From Aptenodytes patagonicus (taxonomy: Eukaryota; Chordata; Aves; Sphenisciformes; Spheniscidae): a stretch of 64,000 bases of DNA. Position numbers and translations under genes: made by a program. Under the pieces are notes generated by a model. It saw nothing but the letters and a program-made list of their open reading frames with translations, was not told the origin of the DNA and searched no databases. Positions 20,981-36,200 of this stretch are shown here, in pieces. Location of the stretch: positions 20,298,101-20,362,100 of the forward strand of contig NC_134957.1 of assembly GCF_965638725.1 (NCBI RefSeq), written 5' to 3'. Every line of letters begins with the position of its first letter. The stretch's first letter is position 1.

Positions 20981-23900
20981 TGTATGCTGCTATATTTTGT
21001 TAATTTGTTTGTGTGAACTAAATATAAACCCGGTTATCTTAAAACTTAATATATAGGCATATGCAAATTTCTTAATTGTTGGTTTTTGACTTGTTGCCTT
21101 TTGAAATCTGTTTTGGTAAAAGTGCCTTAATTCTACAGGTTTATCAGAACAGCCTGTGCAGTTTTCTTTCTAAGGCAGGGTATATCTCTAGCAGCCATAA
21201 GAAAAACAGCTCAGAATAATTAAAAGCAAAGATCTTTTAATCCATTCTAAAGTTCCTTTTTACTATCAGACAGTCCCCATTATGGTCATTTTGTCACGAT
21301 AGCGTAATGGACGTGAATCGCACAGTTCCATCCTCACCAATAAATGACAACATAGAGAAATACTGAATGCTGTCTCCTCTCACTTGCACGTCTTGATCAG
21401 GGCCAGTGTGATTTCCAAGAAAATCGTTAACCAGATCATATTTCATCTTGTTTGCCTTCAGTGTTTATTATCCACAGTTTGGAAACTATACACTTAGAAA
21501 AAATATCATTTTCTTCCCCTCCCCATGGATTAGCTGCATATTTTTTTTAAAACAAAGCATGAACTTATTGTTCATGTAACAGCGATTGTAGTCCTCTCCT
21601 CCCCACAGACGAAAATGAAGCCCTTGCTCTGAAATGCTCAGTCTCAAGCAGTAACTGCTAAAAAAAAAAAAGGAGGCACCTAAGTTAAAAAATAATAATA
21701 AAAAAATCAGTGGAGTACAGTATACTTACTCCCCACATAGCTCTTAGCTGTTATGTAAACACTCTTCAGAGAGGAGGTCTTGGCCCTGCAGACCTCTTCA
21801 AGAAGTATTCTTGGTGGGGGTAAACAGATTTATGAAAGTGGGGCTGAGGGAAGAATGGCTGGTGATTGGAATTCCCACCCCGTGCACCTGACAGAGAACG
21901 GCTTGTGTGGGAAAAGGCTGGGCTTGTTGAACTTGATGGAAGTTTGGATGTTGACAGGAGTAGAGCCAGGTTACTGCAATAGAAGCCGCTCCCTAAAGAT
22001 AGCGGTGCTTAAAATGCATAAGGCTCTGATCCTGGAAAAAAAAAACATTGTATTTGCACGTGTCCGTGTTCAAAAATAAAACCAAGTCCCTGTAGACACA
22101 ATACCTGATTGACGCTCCTTTTTATAGCAGCATGGGAGCCCAACGGCTGAAAAATTCATTGTAGTTTGCCAGTTATTTGCACAAATTTTCAAAAAGTAGT
22201 GAGCTTCACTGTGTGCACACAGTGTTTTAAAGTTGCATGTGCATAACCCAAGATGGAAATACAATGATCTGTGCTGGGACAGCTAAGAAGTAGACTGAAT
22301 ATTCTGCATAAAAGGATTGCCACCCAGGAGCATTAAAATGCCTTAAAGATATTTGCAAGATACATCCAAAGCAGTTGCAAGTCTTTCACAATTAGAAATA
22401 AGTTAAATGAAAGACTAAATTGTTCTTCACAAACTCCCCGCTCATCTCCAGTGTGGTTCAACTCCAGAACATGCAGAGCTCTCTGACCCCGATCTAGGAA
22501 GATAATATTGTATTATGCATGTAAATAATCATTAAAGGTAAAAATATTACCTGCTTAAAAGTATGCATGTTCTTAAGTACTTTGCTGAATAGAGCTAAAG
22601 CCCTAGAACCTAGTAAAGAAATACTACTTTAAAATAATGTCTGTCTTGCATTAGTAATAATTTTCTGGACGATTCTGTCTTAAAGATTTTTAAGCCAAGG
22701 CGATAGTGTATTTGCAAGGCACTTCTTTCAAATGTCCTGGAATGTCAATATATAAGGATTTCATATGCTTTACTCTAGAGAAGTTGATAATAATAACTTT
22801 AGTCCAACTAAATGAATTCATTATATATGTATTAGCATACCTGTTTCACGGCTTTCCCTCAAAATATGCAAGGATAATACAATTAGTGGCACTTCTCTTT
22901 AATTATGCCCTGAAGGAAAGTGTGACTGGTTAACAGTGCGTATACTAAAAATAGAATTTTTTAAACTAACAGAAATAAAGCCCAGAGGAAGGAGTACACA
23001 GCACATCGTGACTGTAGAAGGAAAAAATGTACATCCCATAACTGCTTACTTGTGTGTTTGCATAAGCTTGCATGCTATCTAGTAAAGCCTCTACTTTTCA
23101 AATACACACAGCTTGAATAATGACAAAACAAGTGTGCCGAGGCTACCTCAGAAAGGAAATTTACGTTCATAGTAATGAAATGTTTCTGGTGGCTGCACAT
23201 CATTTGACTGCAAGAAGGTAAGCACAGACCTTGAAGTAGACATTGTAACCTGGAATATATTTCAATAGAAAGCTATGAAAAATGATAGAGGTGTTTTGGA
23301 TTCAGCTTCACATCAAAAACTGCGTTTTCCACTGGGGTAGCTCTTTAAAGTCAACCGTGGATGAGAGTCTGGATTAGAATTGATTACCTGTCACTGGAGG
23401 AAAGAACATCCCATCTGTTTAATAAGGAAAGCAAAACAAATTAATCTTTGAGTCTTCCTAAGGAAGTCAGTTATCAACCAGTAATGCTTAGTCTTTCTAA
23501 GTCACCTACAATACACTGATAAATTTTAGCTAGCTCTGTATTTCACAGGAGAATGAGTCTTCATTCCCTTACACTAGACCAAATACTGTTTGCAAAGACA
23601 CTAATAAAGCATAACTTTTGAAAAGTCTCTCTTGATGATTGGCATGTGCCTCGGACAGAGGAGCGGTGTAATGTGAGACATCAGTTACTCTTCGGTCTGA
23701 ATAAGGAACTCGCAGAGACTTTCTGAGGTAGCCATAAATGAGGGAAAAAAACCCCACTGAAGTAAAAGCATAGCACCATGTTCCATAAAAAAAAGAGGTT
23801 CCAGAGCACTGGTCTTTTCCTCCTCTGTGTGCAGTCAAAGTCAAACTCCTGGACTTGACACTCCATTTTTGTAGAATTCTGGCTGTCTTGATTCACCCAT

Positions 23901-23999
23901 CAACCACACACAAAACAGGTTTATGAATTTATCCTTCTTCACATCAGTGATGTCTAGTCTTAGGTAACAAAGGCTGTTAATGTTACTGCATTTTTGTTA
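20981..23999. other. Convergent interval holding the COL4A6 3' UTR
   Basis: No coding exon is seen on either strand. It must hold the COL4A6 3' UTR on the minus strand. Candidate minus-strand signals are ATTAAA at 23423-23418 and 22903-22898, and AATAAA at 21469-21464; I cannot choose between them. Open frames at 23569-23844 and elsewhere look like chance. Confidence 0.5.
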
Positions 24000-24260
24000 C
24001 TACAAATTCTTCATGCACACTTGGCAACGGCTGACCCTTGTTCGAAGCTGTCCTGCTTTCAGAGTTTCTGAGGGAGGAGCACTGACAAACTGCTGCGACT
24101 GTTCAACAGTCGTCAGCCAGAAGCTGTATTTGTTTGCAAAGTAATGGCACGTTCCCCTAGCACCCTGGCATTCAATGAATGGAGTAGCACGGAAATCCTC
24201 CAGGCAAGAACCGGGTGAGACAAGGGACTGACCTCCACCTTCTGCACCAGCCGCAGTATG
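24000..24260 (-). CDS. COL4A6: COL4A6 exon (39th): NC1 C-terminal part and stop
   Basis: Starts [17 protein letters not shown], ends [10 protein letters not shown] and stop TAG; five cysteines. The Lys of SETLKAG is at the position of the crosslinking Lys/Hyl211. Acceptor TTATTTCAG. Confidence 0.97.
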   Translation of the reverse strand, partial: HTAAGAEGGGQSLVSPGSCLEDFRATPFIECQGARGTCHYFANKYSFWLTTVEQSQQFVSAPPSETLKAGQLRTRVSRCQVCMKNL

Positions 24261-27200
24261 CTGAAATAAAGATGTCAATTTAAATGAGTTCAAAAGAACA
24301 GAATGGGAGGTAAACAGGGGAGTCCTCCAGTTCCATTATCAAAAGGAGTAAAACAGGCAACCAAAATTATGCCTTGGCTATGTCTGTCTGTCTTTTGAGT
24401 CGGGGCTAGAGGTGAAGCAGCAAAGGAATGTACTTAGGCTGAATATACAGGCCTGGTATAATGGAAAACCAGCTTTTCACTTGCAAGCTGGGACAATTTG
24501 GAAACAATAATGCTGACTTCACACTTTTCTAACAATCTTAAACTAATGAGCTTCTAGGAGAGTGCAATGGAAAATGTTCTACTTTTTCCACTGAGAGAGG
24601 GGATTAAGACAATGCTGTAGCTTAATTAGCGTTTCCACATTTAAAGGTTTGAAGAACAAAGATGATCTGTGGCAGTACAGAACTACTGCATCAATGTTAC
24701 TACTGAACTTGAGCAGTACAGGTGAGAAGGCCAGCTAAACGGGGCAAACTCAGAAAGCCCACAGCAGGCCAGCTGATAAAGAATAAATGCACCAGGGCAA
24801 GAAGCTACAGGGCTCTAGCTTCCTGTAAGCAACTCAGAATACAGTCTCGGTCACCTAGTCAAAGAGGAGATCTAGAAATGTTTAAAGCTGCCTTTGCATT
24901 AGCAATAGTATCCTTACCATAAGGAAGGAGTATCCTATCCATAGGCTGCGCCAACCAAGGGGACACTGTGGGATGGTGATGTCCTGGCTGTGCACAGCCA
25001 CAGCCTGGGAAGGTGCTTCACATACTGAGCAACGACTGATGTACTGTGGGATCTGAACACTGTCCACTGGCATCATGGGGATAGGAGCAGTGGTGGAGAG
25101 CCAGTAGGACTTGTCATTTCGGCTGGCGTAGTAGCACACTTCATTGATGTTGCAGTAAATAAAAGGCATGGTGCTGAAGCGAGGCAAACATGAGCCAGCA
25201 AAACCTGGGAAAATTGGAGAAGCGGTCATACCAAGCATCTGCCAAATGCTCCAACTCATACACACCAGACATGAGTGGCGGAGGATGGCACAAGTGACAC
25301 TGCTCCCAGTACAGATTCTGGCCAAGCAGACTTCCACCACCTCTACTACAACCGCCTGCGGTACCAATGAAGATTGCTCCTTTGAAACGGGATTTTGGCC
25401 TACATTGTTTATGCCTGAGAGAATTCTGTCAACTCACCAAGATCCTGGTTGTGTGACTTTTCCTGCCCCTCCACGTACAATAAGCTGTAGCCGTCCCAGA
25501 GCTTATTCATTCCTATGGGACAAGGTGGGATTTGGTCTGATTGACTGTGCTTCACTAAAGTGTATCCAACGCCCACGCTCCGACCAGGCATTCCTGGCAA
25601 ACCAAGTGAGCCCGGCTTTCCGGCAACACCTAAAAGACAGAAAAGGAGTCGCTATTACTAATACGCAGTGTGGACATCAGCTGGCTCTATACCTGATTTT
25701 GGCATTGCTGTCACTGTGTTTATGTCAGTCTTGTACAATGAGGAGCCCAAGTTTTGATGGTTGTTATATGAATAACTGGACTTATCAGTTCTAAAAGCAG
25801 TCATTTCACAGTAGCAACCACCTATTTCCTACCTCATTTCATTTTCTTTCTTTGCCCAACAACTCTGGTGCCAATGTGTTAGCACACATCTCACAGTACA
25901 ATAATTCTGAGGATCTCAAAGCACCAACCAAAACCTAATAAATTCATTTTTGCTATAGTGCTCTTCATGATGATATTCCTTTGACACAGAAAGGCCAAAA
26001 GTTGTACAACAATCTGTGGCAGAATCCAAACCTCTCTCTCACTGTGTCTTTCTTCTACTATCTAACCCTCTCAGCTGTGTTCACTGTGAATACCATTTTG
26101 CTCTTTTAGATCTTCAAGATGACTCCCACATCCACAAAATATTAAAACGAAAAGATGTTCAGAACTGTACCTAGGGAAACACCAGCAGTGATAGACAACA
26201 ATGACGTGACATAATCTTCCTCACTGAAGATTATATTTACTTCATTGCAGATACAAGACACAAGATCACATACTGGTCTTCCTAAGGTAATTTGGTGTTG
26301 GGGAGGGTCTCTGCAGAACCTGTAGGCAAACAGAATTCTACTGATAGCTTCTTTCTGATCTGTGCTCCCCAAATCATAAAATTACCTTCAAATCCTTGTG
26401 GTCCTGGGGTACCTGAAGGTCCTGGATCCCCAGCTATGCCAGGTGATCCAGGTAAACCATCACGTCCTTTCAAACCAGATCTTCCTGGCAGACCTTTTGT
26501 ACCTGAAATTAAATACAATTATTACTATCATTATTTCCTCATACTAATACCTTCACTCCTGCAATCGTGTTCCAGAAGAGAAATACGTTGTCAGCAGCCA
26601 TGCTGAGAGTTCACTCTTCAACAGCTGGGGTCACAAACAACTAACTCCATACAGGGATTCCACAAGATCTGATTATCTGTTAAAGGATCAAGAGGTGCAG
26701 CTGAACATTAGACAAGGCTGAAAACGCAGCACTGAGATCTGGGATAAGCTACTGATTTTAGTCTGAAGCCATATCAGACCTAAGACTCAGGTTTCAATTT
26801 GATGGCCGTGGAAGTCTGTGAACTCCTCTCATCTCTGTCTCACAAGATTCCTGCCACTGTGAAAACAAGAATCCTCTGGTATAATGGGCCAGCTGTTGTA
26901 GCTGAAGAAAATTGAGTTACCTTGCTGAAATTTTGCTTAAGACTTGAAGTCACTTCTTTTGCTTGATTTCACCCTTTTTTCAAACCAGAAAATTGGCCCT
27001 GATGTTCAGCCTAAATATTATGTAAAATTAGAGCCATTGACCTGAACTAAATTCACCTTTCCCCTCCTCCCCCCGATATTTGATGATGAGCATCTGACTG
27101 ACAAATCTTTAAAAAGTCTCAGGGCAGTGAAGGGTGCTCAAAATATAAAGGCTTAGAATGTAGTGGCATGTAAGAGGAGGTGCCTGCCTATGGACCTTTA

Positions 27201-30200
27201 GAATCCATTCAGGACTGCCCTGACCCCAAACCAGAAAGGTCTGGCACAGATTGGATAAACGAACAATTAAGTAAGTGTTCAGGATGGTATAAGTTAAAAT
27301 ATAACAAAATAGTATGAAGAGACAGAAGGTGTTTTGCAATTGCACGGAGCTAGATACCTAGCATGTGATCAGTAATGTGGAAGGTTAATATTAGTAGAAA
27401 GAAATATGACTGGGAAACAGATGGGTAATACATTTGCACAACTTTTGTAAAGATTAAGCATTAAAAATAGTATAAATAGGGGTAATTTCCCAATGAACTT
27501 CTCTTTTTCCACTGCTCTGCAGTAGAATCTGTTACCTGATTGCCTGACCAGTATTAATAAAGGTGCTCTCAGCTTTTACTGCCTGCACATTTATTCACTT
27601 TAGGAACTGACACCAGGAAGCCAGGAACTAACACAGCTCTATTCACTGTGATGGGATTCATGATAACATCTAGGGGGAAGGACTGGTGCTAAGTGGTGCT
27701 AAACTCCTGCTCTAGGAGTTTTCATGAATAGAAGTGAATACTAACATTTAAAAATCGCCTAAATGGCAGTGCTAAGAAAGGAATCATGGGGACTTGCTGG
27801 GCCTAGAAGAGCCAACTGGTGCAGGACCCACCAGAGTTGCTTTGCCAAACGATATGAACAAAGTGGTGCAGGCTGAAGTTCCCAGCACTTCTCCAGTTAC
27901 AGTATTTCATTGACAGTTGAAATAATTCTCAGTGGTGAATCATTTTCATGACCACTCCACCTGCTAGTACCAAAGCTGGTATCATATCAGCTACCTTACA
28001 GGCTGCTGCACCTAATTCTGGAAACCTAATCAAAAAACACTATAAAAGTGCATGTACAGAATTTATCAAATACATTCTAATAATAATAAAACATGATATT
28101 TGTATGCATTTTGCTGGAATTATTTCCTTTATTAGAAAAACCTGTAAACCTTCCTAATGCATTTGAGAAAGTAGTGTTGTTCTTCCAGAAGGCCAGCATT
28201 TCAGTGATCTGAGTGTACTTTTTACCTGGTTTTCCAGCTGGGCCCTGGAATCCAGGATCTCCATCAAAGCCAGGGACACCATCAATTCCTGGCAGACCAG
28301 GTAAGCCTGCAGGGGCTGTGATTTCTTCTGGCTGTGGGGTTGTACCTGGAGCCCCTTGTTGGCCAGGGAGACCTGCACACAGTGCAAATGACAGTGTAAG
28401 TACCCCACAAAAAATTCACAGTTTTGATGATAATACTGACACAAAGGAGAAGTATGCTAAATTAAGACTGCCTTAGTACATCAGCACTGGGTATCTTTGT
28501 AAAAAGTGGTATGGCAAGCTCTTCCTAATTTATTTCAATCTCTAAGAAACCAAGAGTCCCCCAAATAAGCCCATTAAGGGAGCTATGAAATCTTCCCCAG
28601 CCCAAACCACGTGCAGTAAAGTGCAGCTTTTCAAATCCTCCAGCACTCACCTCGATGGCCCATTTCACCTTTCAGCCCAGGGTAACCAGGATCCCCCGGA
28701 GGCCCATCTTTACCTGGCATCCCCATAAGGCCAGGGTCCCCTCTTACACCTGCAAAGACACACAGCTAAAGACCTCAGGGCTAAGCGTAGGGTCCTGATT
28801 CTGATCCACGGCTGGGGCACTGAGAAACACACTTGACGGCAGCAATGGCAACAGCAGTTCAGCTCTGAGATGGAGGGGACCACAACCCTTAAGAAACTCT
28901 GTGCCCATTTTGATGTCCAGAACGGCTGCAGAGCCTCAAGACAAGAATTTCCACTGCTAAATAATTACACTTTATTGAAAGTATTCTTCCCCTTCCTTGG
29001 GTAACCCAAGGAACGTGTTTGGGGAGTACGCATCTTTTCTATTTGGAATCCATCTCTATGCACAGCACAGAGGGATGGGGATCTGCCAGCCTACGAAGAC
29101 AGCATACAGTTCTTCACCTGGCAATGGTTCTCCATTGTCTCCTGGCTTTTGAGCTGTGCGGTTTCTTTGAAACCCTGCTACTGGAGTTCTTGTTTGCAGC
29201 TGCCCTCTAGGCTCCTTTGGCAGAGACCAAAGAGAGAGCAACCTGCTCCCTGCCTTAGCCAAGAACAAGATCTCTGAACTCCTACAATCCTCTTAGCCTC
29301 TTCTGGAGACCTAAATCCACCACACTATGCCTCTGAGCATACGTGATAGGTGGGATGAAACGGCATCTCCAGTCTTTGCCTAGACAGCATATACAAGTGG
29401 GTAACTGTAGTCGACAAGCACAGCATGTGGACATCATCTACTCAGAAAAAAAACAAAGAGAAGAGAAAAAAAATCATTAGGGACACACTGAAGACCACCT
29501 GGAGCTGGCCTCCCTTCGCTGCTTTTGGAGTCAGTAGGTAAAACCTGCATGGGCCAAAAGGTAAGACTTAGACAACAAACTCAGCTGTGCTTACACCTGA
29601 ATGAGGATTTGTTTCAAAGCAGTCACACTAACCACATGATAGCCATTCATACTGTCAAGGTGACATCTGCCAAACCACACCCAGACCCTTTCAAGGCAAG
29701 ATTACCTTTGAATCCAGATGCTCCAGGGAGTCCAATTGGACCAGTGGGTCCCACGTCACCCTTAATGCCTCGCAAGCCAAGAACACCAGGGAAACCTGGA
29801 GTGCCTGTATCACCTTGGTCAGAAGCTGGGCCAGAGGGCCCTCGTGGTCCTGGAGGACCCGGAAGACCTAGAGACCACAGCATTAATTAGCACAGTCTGC
29901 CCAGCGTATCTTTCTAGAGGACAGTCATTGTTTGGGTGTCTATATTTCCAGGGGTGTCCCCTCCTCCCGAAGGAGAAGAACCAGACCCCACCCGCTTATA
30001 TCCACTTAGGTCTCACAAACTTTTAAATTCTTTTAACCACAGTAACTTAGCTTCAAATTCTGGGCCTGAGCATAGCCCTTGCCCCACCTGGTAGCTAGCC
30101 TGGTGACTCAGACATTCCCTAGAAGAATGAGAGTAATGGCTTCAAATCCTTGGCCAGGGAAAGGCTTAGAGTCTCAGCCTCTCCAACAAGGCTGTGAGGT

Positions 30201-33200
30201 ACTGAATGGGTACCAATGCCATCATGACAAATCTTTCAAACTATACTTGCTGTCAACCCTACAGCAAGTGCTTCTTATGTACCTCTAAGTAGCAATGAAG
30301 CTTTGCTGCCTCCCAGCTCACACAGGAGACTTCTAAACTTTACACAGAGCCTATGATTACAGCTGTGGAAACCACAGTCCAAAATGGAGCTGGTGTCCAA
30401 ATTTAGACGTACTACACTGGACTTAAGTACCTACCTTAGTGCCCAAGTCTGTCTTCAGTACCACAATAGGTGAAATGAATATAGGCTAGAGAGCTTTAAT
30501 AACAGGCTAAATCAAATCAGGATTCAATAGCAGGAATTGAAAACACATCTTCTCATTCTCGATCCCTGATCTAAACCCCAGGTTATTAAAGTGACAGTAC
30601 TCATCCAAGTCATTTCCCCTCAGAGCTCTTCAAAGGAAGCACATAAAGAAACAGAAATCCCCTTAGCTAGTCCACTCTCTTCACACCTGAACTCCCATCA
30701 GTTCCTGGATGGCCAGCATCCCCAGGTCTCCCATGTATATCAGAAGGAAGAGAAGCTCCAGGTGTTCCTGGCAAGCCAGGCAGTCCCACAGGACCAGGGG
30801 GACCTAGAATAAGAAATATAAAGTGAGAGAGTGTACCCAAAACTCTTCAGTGATCTTCACAGACATGGACAGAAGTAGTGGCTGAGTAGCATTTACACTG
30901 AGGAGAACAGAGACATCTTACTACACGAGGGGAAAAATTACTATATCCTGCTGCTCAGGAGAGGTATAGACACTGTGAGAACTATGTAACCAACTGTTTC
31001 TCAAATATATAGGCACATCACAGATTTAGCGTTTACCTGTCAAACTACTAACCACCTCTGTGGCTTTAGGAGTTCTCTGGTAATTCTGCTGACCGTGCAA
31101 CCCATTAACCTGAGCTGCAATACATCCTGCTGGGCTTCCAGAACATCAGTATTTACCCATGTCTCCTGCTGAGCCTTTTGGTCCAGGGAATCCTAGAGCT
31201 CCTCTACCCAAGCCTGGAGAACCTCCTTCACCCTTCGGACCTGGGAGACCTGCAGGGCCTTTCAGTCCAGCTTCACTCAGACCTAATTAAACATGGTTAA
31301 CAAAGATAAGAGAGCCTATTCAAATTGCCTAATAGCAGTTAAATTATTACACAAACTGAGTTGTAATAAAAAATTAACCATTTACTACTCTCTGCTGTTT
31401 TCAGTAGACCAACAGAAAGAGATTTGGTGCCTCATGTGCTACTCTGGTTGTGCAGAGTGAATTTAAACAATCTGCAAGATGCTGAGAGAGAAGCGTATGA
31501 CTGCTCTGGTCTTCCCACAAGCTCTTGCACAAGGATGTGGGCATAGCACTCCTGTGACAGGATTTGCCTGCCAGCCTGTATGCTGTATCTCGCAAGAGGA
31601 TGCAACATAGACTCAAGCTTCTGGTCTTTAAATAATCTAGTGGGCTTCATGCTCCAACATGGAGAGATCAGTTTCCACAGACTACTGCAGAAGACACACT
31701 GAGGCACAAGTGGTGCAGGGCAGAGGCTCCCAGGAAGAGCTGCAGGGAGGTGTTCAGCATGTCACCATGGTAAGAGTAAATACTAAGCAGCTCTCTCAGA
31801 TAGGAAAATTGTGGAGGATCTATATGCTGTAAATCATTACCTTCCAATAGAGAATGTTTTAAACAAAGAAAACACAGGTATTGTTTGAGTTGTACACATC
31901 AAGACTTGGTCCATTTTCATGCATAAAATGTCTGTCACAAATTTTAAGTGCTGCTTTAGAAGATGACTGTAACTAAACAAGTCTCTTTGGAAAGGTCTTT
32001 CTCCACCTCTTTACATTTAGTAAAACACTGTTTGCAAAACAGAACCACATTCTATTTCATATGATTAAAAATATGAAAAAATCCAGCAGAAGCTTCCCAA
32101 AAGCAGAATCCAGAATCTAATCAAATAAATCAGCTTCTGATTTTACTGATGCCTTTCTTGAGCTCTATCTAATGGAGGGCTATGGAAAGCAGTAAGGAAA
32201 TATGCCATCGCTAAGCCCAACTCAAAGCAAGCATTTGATGCTGCCCTGCTAAAATCAAACATCCGTTAGAAAAGGAAGAGTTTTATGATTTCATTCCATC
32301 GACTTTCCAGCACTGACACAGTCCTTCAGGAATTCAAGGACAACCATCACCAGAAAAGCCTCTTTACTCCACAGGCTGCATCTTATTCTTACTAGCATTA
32401 GAGAAGAATTTGTTCATGCACATTCAGTATCCTAAGGTTTTTCTTCAGGTTATAATTAAATCCAGAACTGGGTGAAATAGGGGCATTTTGTGGGGATCAC
32501 TGCTCTCACGATGGACCAGCGTACGCATTTCCCCAGCTATGACACTTCTACTACACATTTCCTTTACCTGGTGTTCCAGGAGACCCTTTTGTGCCTGGCA
32601 AGCCATTCAGACCATTTAAACCTGGAAATCCATGAAACCCTGAAGAGACATTGCGAACACATAAGTGAGCAAATAAGCAAATAATCTAGTCAGGTGGAAA
32701 TGCATAAGAAGTTTCATGGAGACTACAACATATATGAGAAACCTGACACACAGGGGGACACAGTATGTAAAGTCTTCCTTCACGCAGGCCCCCTTCATGG
32801 AAACTCTTCCCACTGCTCTCACCAGTTTTACCCTCAGTGAACACCCATCAGTGATCCAAATCCAGTGAGAGCCTCTCCCTTTCCAACCACTCCTCTGCTC
32901 ATTTCTAGCAGCTGGTGCCTGCACTAACATTGCCAAGAAATGAGCTGATTTCCCACGCACAGCTGTCCCACACATAAGAGTGCTGCCTGCCTGCTGTGAT
33001 ATACTTGGCCAAAACACTGGTTTTCTGACCCAGTTTCTCCCCCCATGTGCAGGCTCCAGATATACCTTTAGGTCCTGCTGTTCCACGAGCTCCAGGGAAT
33101 CCGACAGATCCTGGCTGCCCTGGAGGTCCTGGTGGCCCAGGGATTCCTCTCAGCCCAGCGTTTCCAGGGATTCCTAAAAACAAGCAAAAAAATGTTCCTG

Positions 33201-36200
33201 TGCTACACATTCAGGATGGAACAGCTCACAGCTCCATCTTACAGCTTCTGTTCCTGCACTTAACTCATAAGATGGGTGAATAAATTGCTATTTAGATAAA
33301 GCAAAACCAGATCCAAATCTCTCCTCACTACCACTACTAGCATAGCACTTATCAGGCTATTTATTTGATAGCTTTTTTTTTTTTTTAAATCATAGCAACG
33401 ACATTCTTCATCATCTACCAAGTGACACACTGGAACAATTCACATACTGCATAACTACTTAAATTGTTTTTCAAATAAAATATTCCAGTAACGACTTTCA
33501 CGGTTCTCCCATCTTTAATCTTGATAACAATTTGAGAATCTACCTCCTAGTTACACCACTACCCAAAGACACGTGTAGCTATCCTTCTGGGCAGGTTTGG
33601 CTCTAGAGAGGGAACGGACAGAAGTGTTGCAACAGAAGATTTTAGAGCAGCCTTGCCCATAAGCAGCTGCAAATAAGCTGCTACTGCTTGTATCTAACTG
33701 AGGTCTTCCCTATTTGTTAAAGGAATTCCTTTAGGTTTCCACTGTGCAGGATTCACCACATGGTTGACCCACATGATCGGTCATGACAGGACGAGGTGAC
33801 ACCTTACACTAGTGTCAGAGAAAATTCCCACCTTCTTGTCAACCTTCTTGTTTAAGCCTCAGCTGAGACAGGGCAACCAGGGCTAAGGAAACAACAAGGT
33901 GAGGTTGTTCCATAGTCACACCATGAACTGCAGAACGTAGATGCCTAGTCCAGTACCTGCTGGTCCTTCTTGGCCAAGATCTCCTGGGCCGCCTTTGAGT
34001 CCGTTCACCCCAGTGTTTCCTGGGTAGCCTGGTTCACCCTTGAGTCCTTCTCTCCCTCTCTCTCCTGAAAGGATAAAAACAGACAGCATGCTAGAGCACA
34101 AGTCAAACTGGAGGAAGGCGTGAAGAGAATGAGAAACGTTATGTTGAGGCTGCAGCACTTGTGTCTGCTTAGCCATGGTCTGGGCCCTGGACTGGACTCC
34201 CTGGATGCCAAATACCAGTGCAAGTTCACAAGTTCCTCCTCAAGAAGTGAAGTGGGACCCAGCATTAGAATTGGGCTGTTCTCGGACATGTTCATTATCA
34301 TCCAGATTTGTGCCCCACCTGGATTCCAGATTCCTCGAATCTCACTTCCAGGAGAGTAGTAAAGTATTTAAATTTACAGATTACAAAAATACCCAAATTG
34401 GGCAATGCTATCCTGGTTAATCTCTAGAATTTTTCATTCTTGAAGTGAGCAATCAAGGGCTACTTTACCTGGGAACCCCGGGTCCCCTCGCTCTCCTTTT
34501 GCTCCAGCAATGCCAGAAATGCCAGCAGGCTCTCCCTGGTCACCTGGAAAAGAAAGACAAGGTGGGGAGGCCATTCCCTAATTGACTGTGGGGAGCAGTT
34601 TTCAGGGCTGCTCAACAGCCTTGTCTATGAAAACAAACCTTGCCTATACTTCAAATCCATGGAGCAAACAAAGACAACAGTAAGTGATGTACCTGAGTGT
34701 GAAAATGCTTATAAACAGCAATGGATGCAAATTCACTCATGCAAATGCATGACGAGACAAACATTTATGGGTAACTCCACAATATCCTGCCCTTTATACT
34801 TTGACACAAGAGGTCGAGAGAGAAGGGTGCCTCTCGTACTGTCCAACATGCTTCACACAGTGCTGTGGCCAAACTTTCAAAGGACCATAAAGTATTTAGG
34901 CATTTGGCTTGGGACTGGTCTCATCTGAATGAAGCCCCTTACAAGGGGACATGTACTTCGGAGCCAGTCACTGGAGAGCACCGTCACTTCTAGAACACTA
35001 CTCATTCATTTTAGTCAGGAATATTAGGAATGTGTGTACTGAAAGACCATGTACACCATGAAAGATTTCTTACCCTTTGGACCAGGGAGGCCAATAGGAC
35101 CTGGGAATCCAAGTGTTCCTGTGATACCATCTGAACCCTGAAAAAAAAAGCAACCCAAAATTAGCCTTTGCTTTTTATTCTTGCTGTTCCAAGTTTGGGT
35201 CATGTGGGATAACAGACAGCAAAGCTGTAAGAAGAAATACTATCCAAAGTGTCATTCAACAGTATGAGCCAAACAAAAACAATCTGGAAGTTTTGTAAGG
35301 AAAAATCTTGCCAGCTTCTGCTGCTTTGCTACAGGAGTACCAATTAGAACACAGGATTTTCCTAAGAGCACTTAGATAAGACGAAGAAACTTAAGAAGGT
35401 ATTTACCCTCTCTCCTGGCATTCCTGGAAATCCTATGATACCATGTGTACCCTTCTGTCCTGGCAGCCCAGGCTGTCCAGGTGGACCAGGGAAGCCTGGG
35501 TCACCACGAAAACCTCTCTCTTTGCTTGCGGACCCAGTTGGACCAGGGAGACCAGGCTGTCCACGGCTTCCTGCGATTCCTTTATCACCTGGGTTATACA
35601 ACAGAGAGTAATTTCATTTCATAATACAGACAATTCAGCTTATTTGGGCCAATTGACCTGTTACCCAAAGCTCCCCTTAAAGAGGAGGAAGGGATGGCAT
35701 TAGCTCTGCAGAACAGAACTTCAAAGGAAAATTGTTTTCTCAAAATTCAGAATTGCCATATGCAAATCTTGGTAGAATGTGAATGGCAGAACAGAAAATA
35801 ATATTGCAGGCGCTATCAAAAGGACAGACCATACTCCACTGAGAATAAGCACAGTTACTGAACAACTGATACTGGCAACTAACTACAATGTTGTGAAATA
35901 CCTCTAGGTCCAGGGAATCCTCCAAGTCCAGCTAATCCAGGATCTCCTTTGTTTCCTTTGAATTGCAGTGCCTGTTCTGGAGGCCCAAGAACAGGAAGAC
36001 CAGGTGGACCTACATCACCTCTATCACCTGAAGAAATAAGAAGTCAGGAAATCTTCTTTCAAAACAATCTAACAGAGAAATGGTATAACACTACAACACT
36101 AGAAGCTGGCAGACAAAAACAGAACTTCGATGTCTCCTGATGCAAATTCATCAGTAAGTGCTCAGCACCTTTGGCAACCAGGCCAAAGTATTTCACAAGG

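Noticed and set aside
23569-23844. 91-codon minus-strand frame after the COL4A6 stop
   Set aside because: Lies in the predicted 3' UTR; no homology and no reason to think it is translated.
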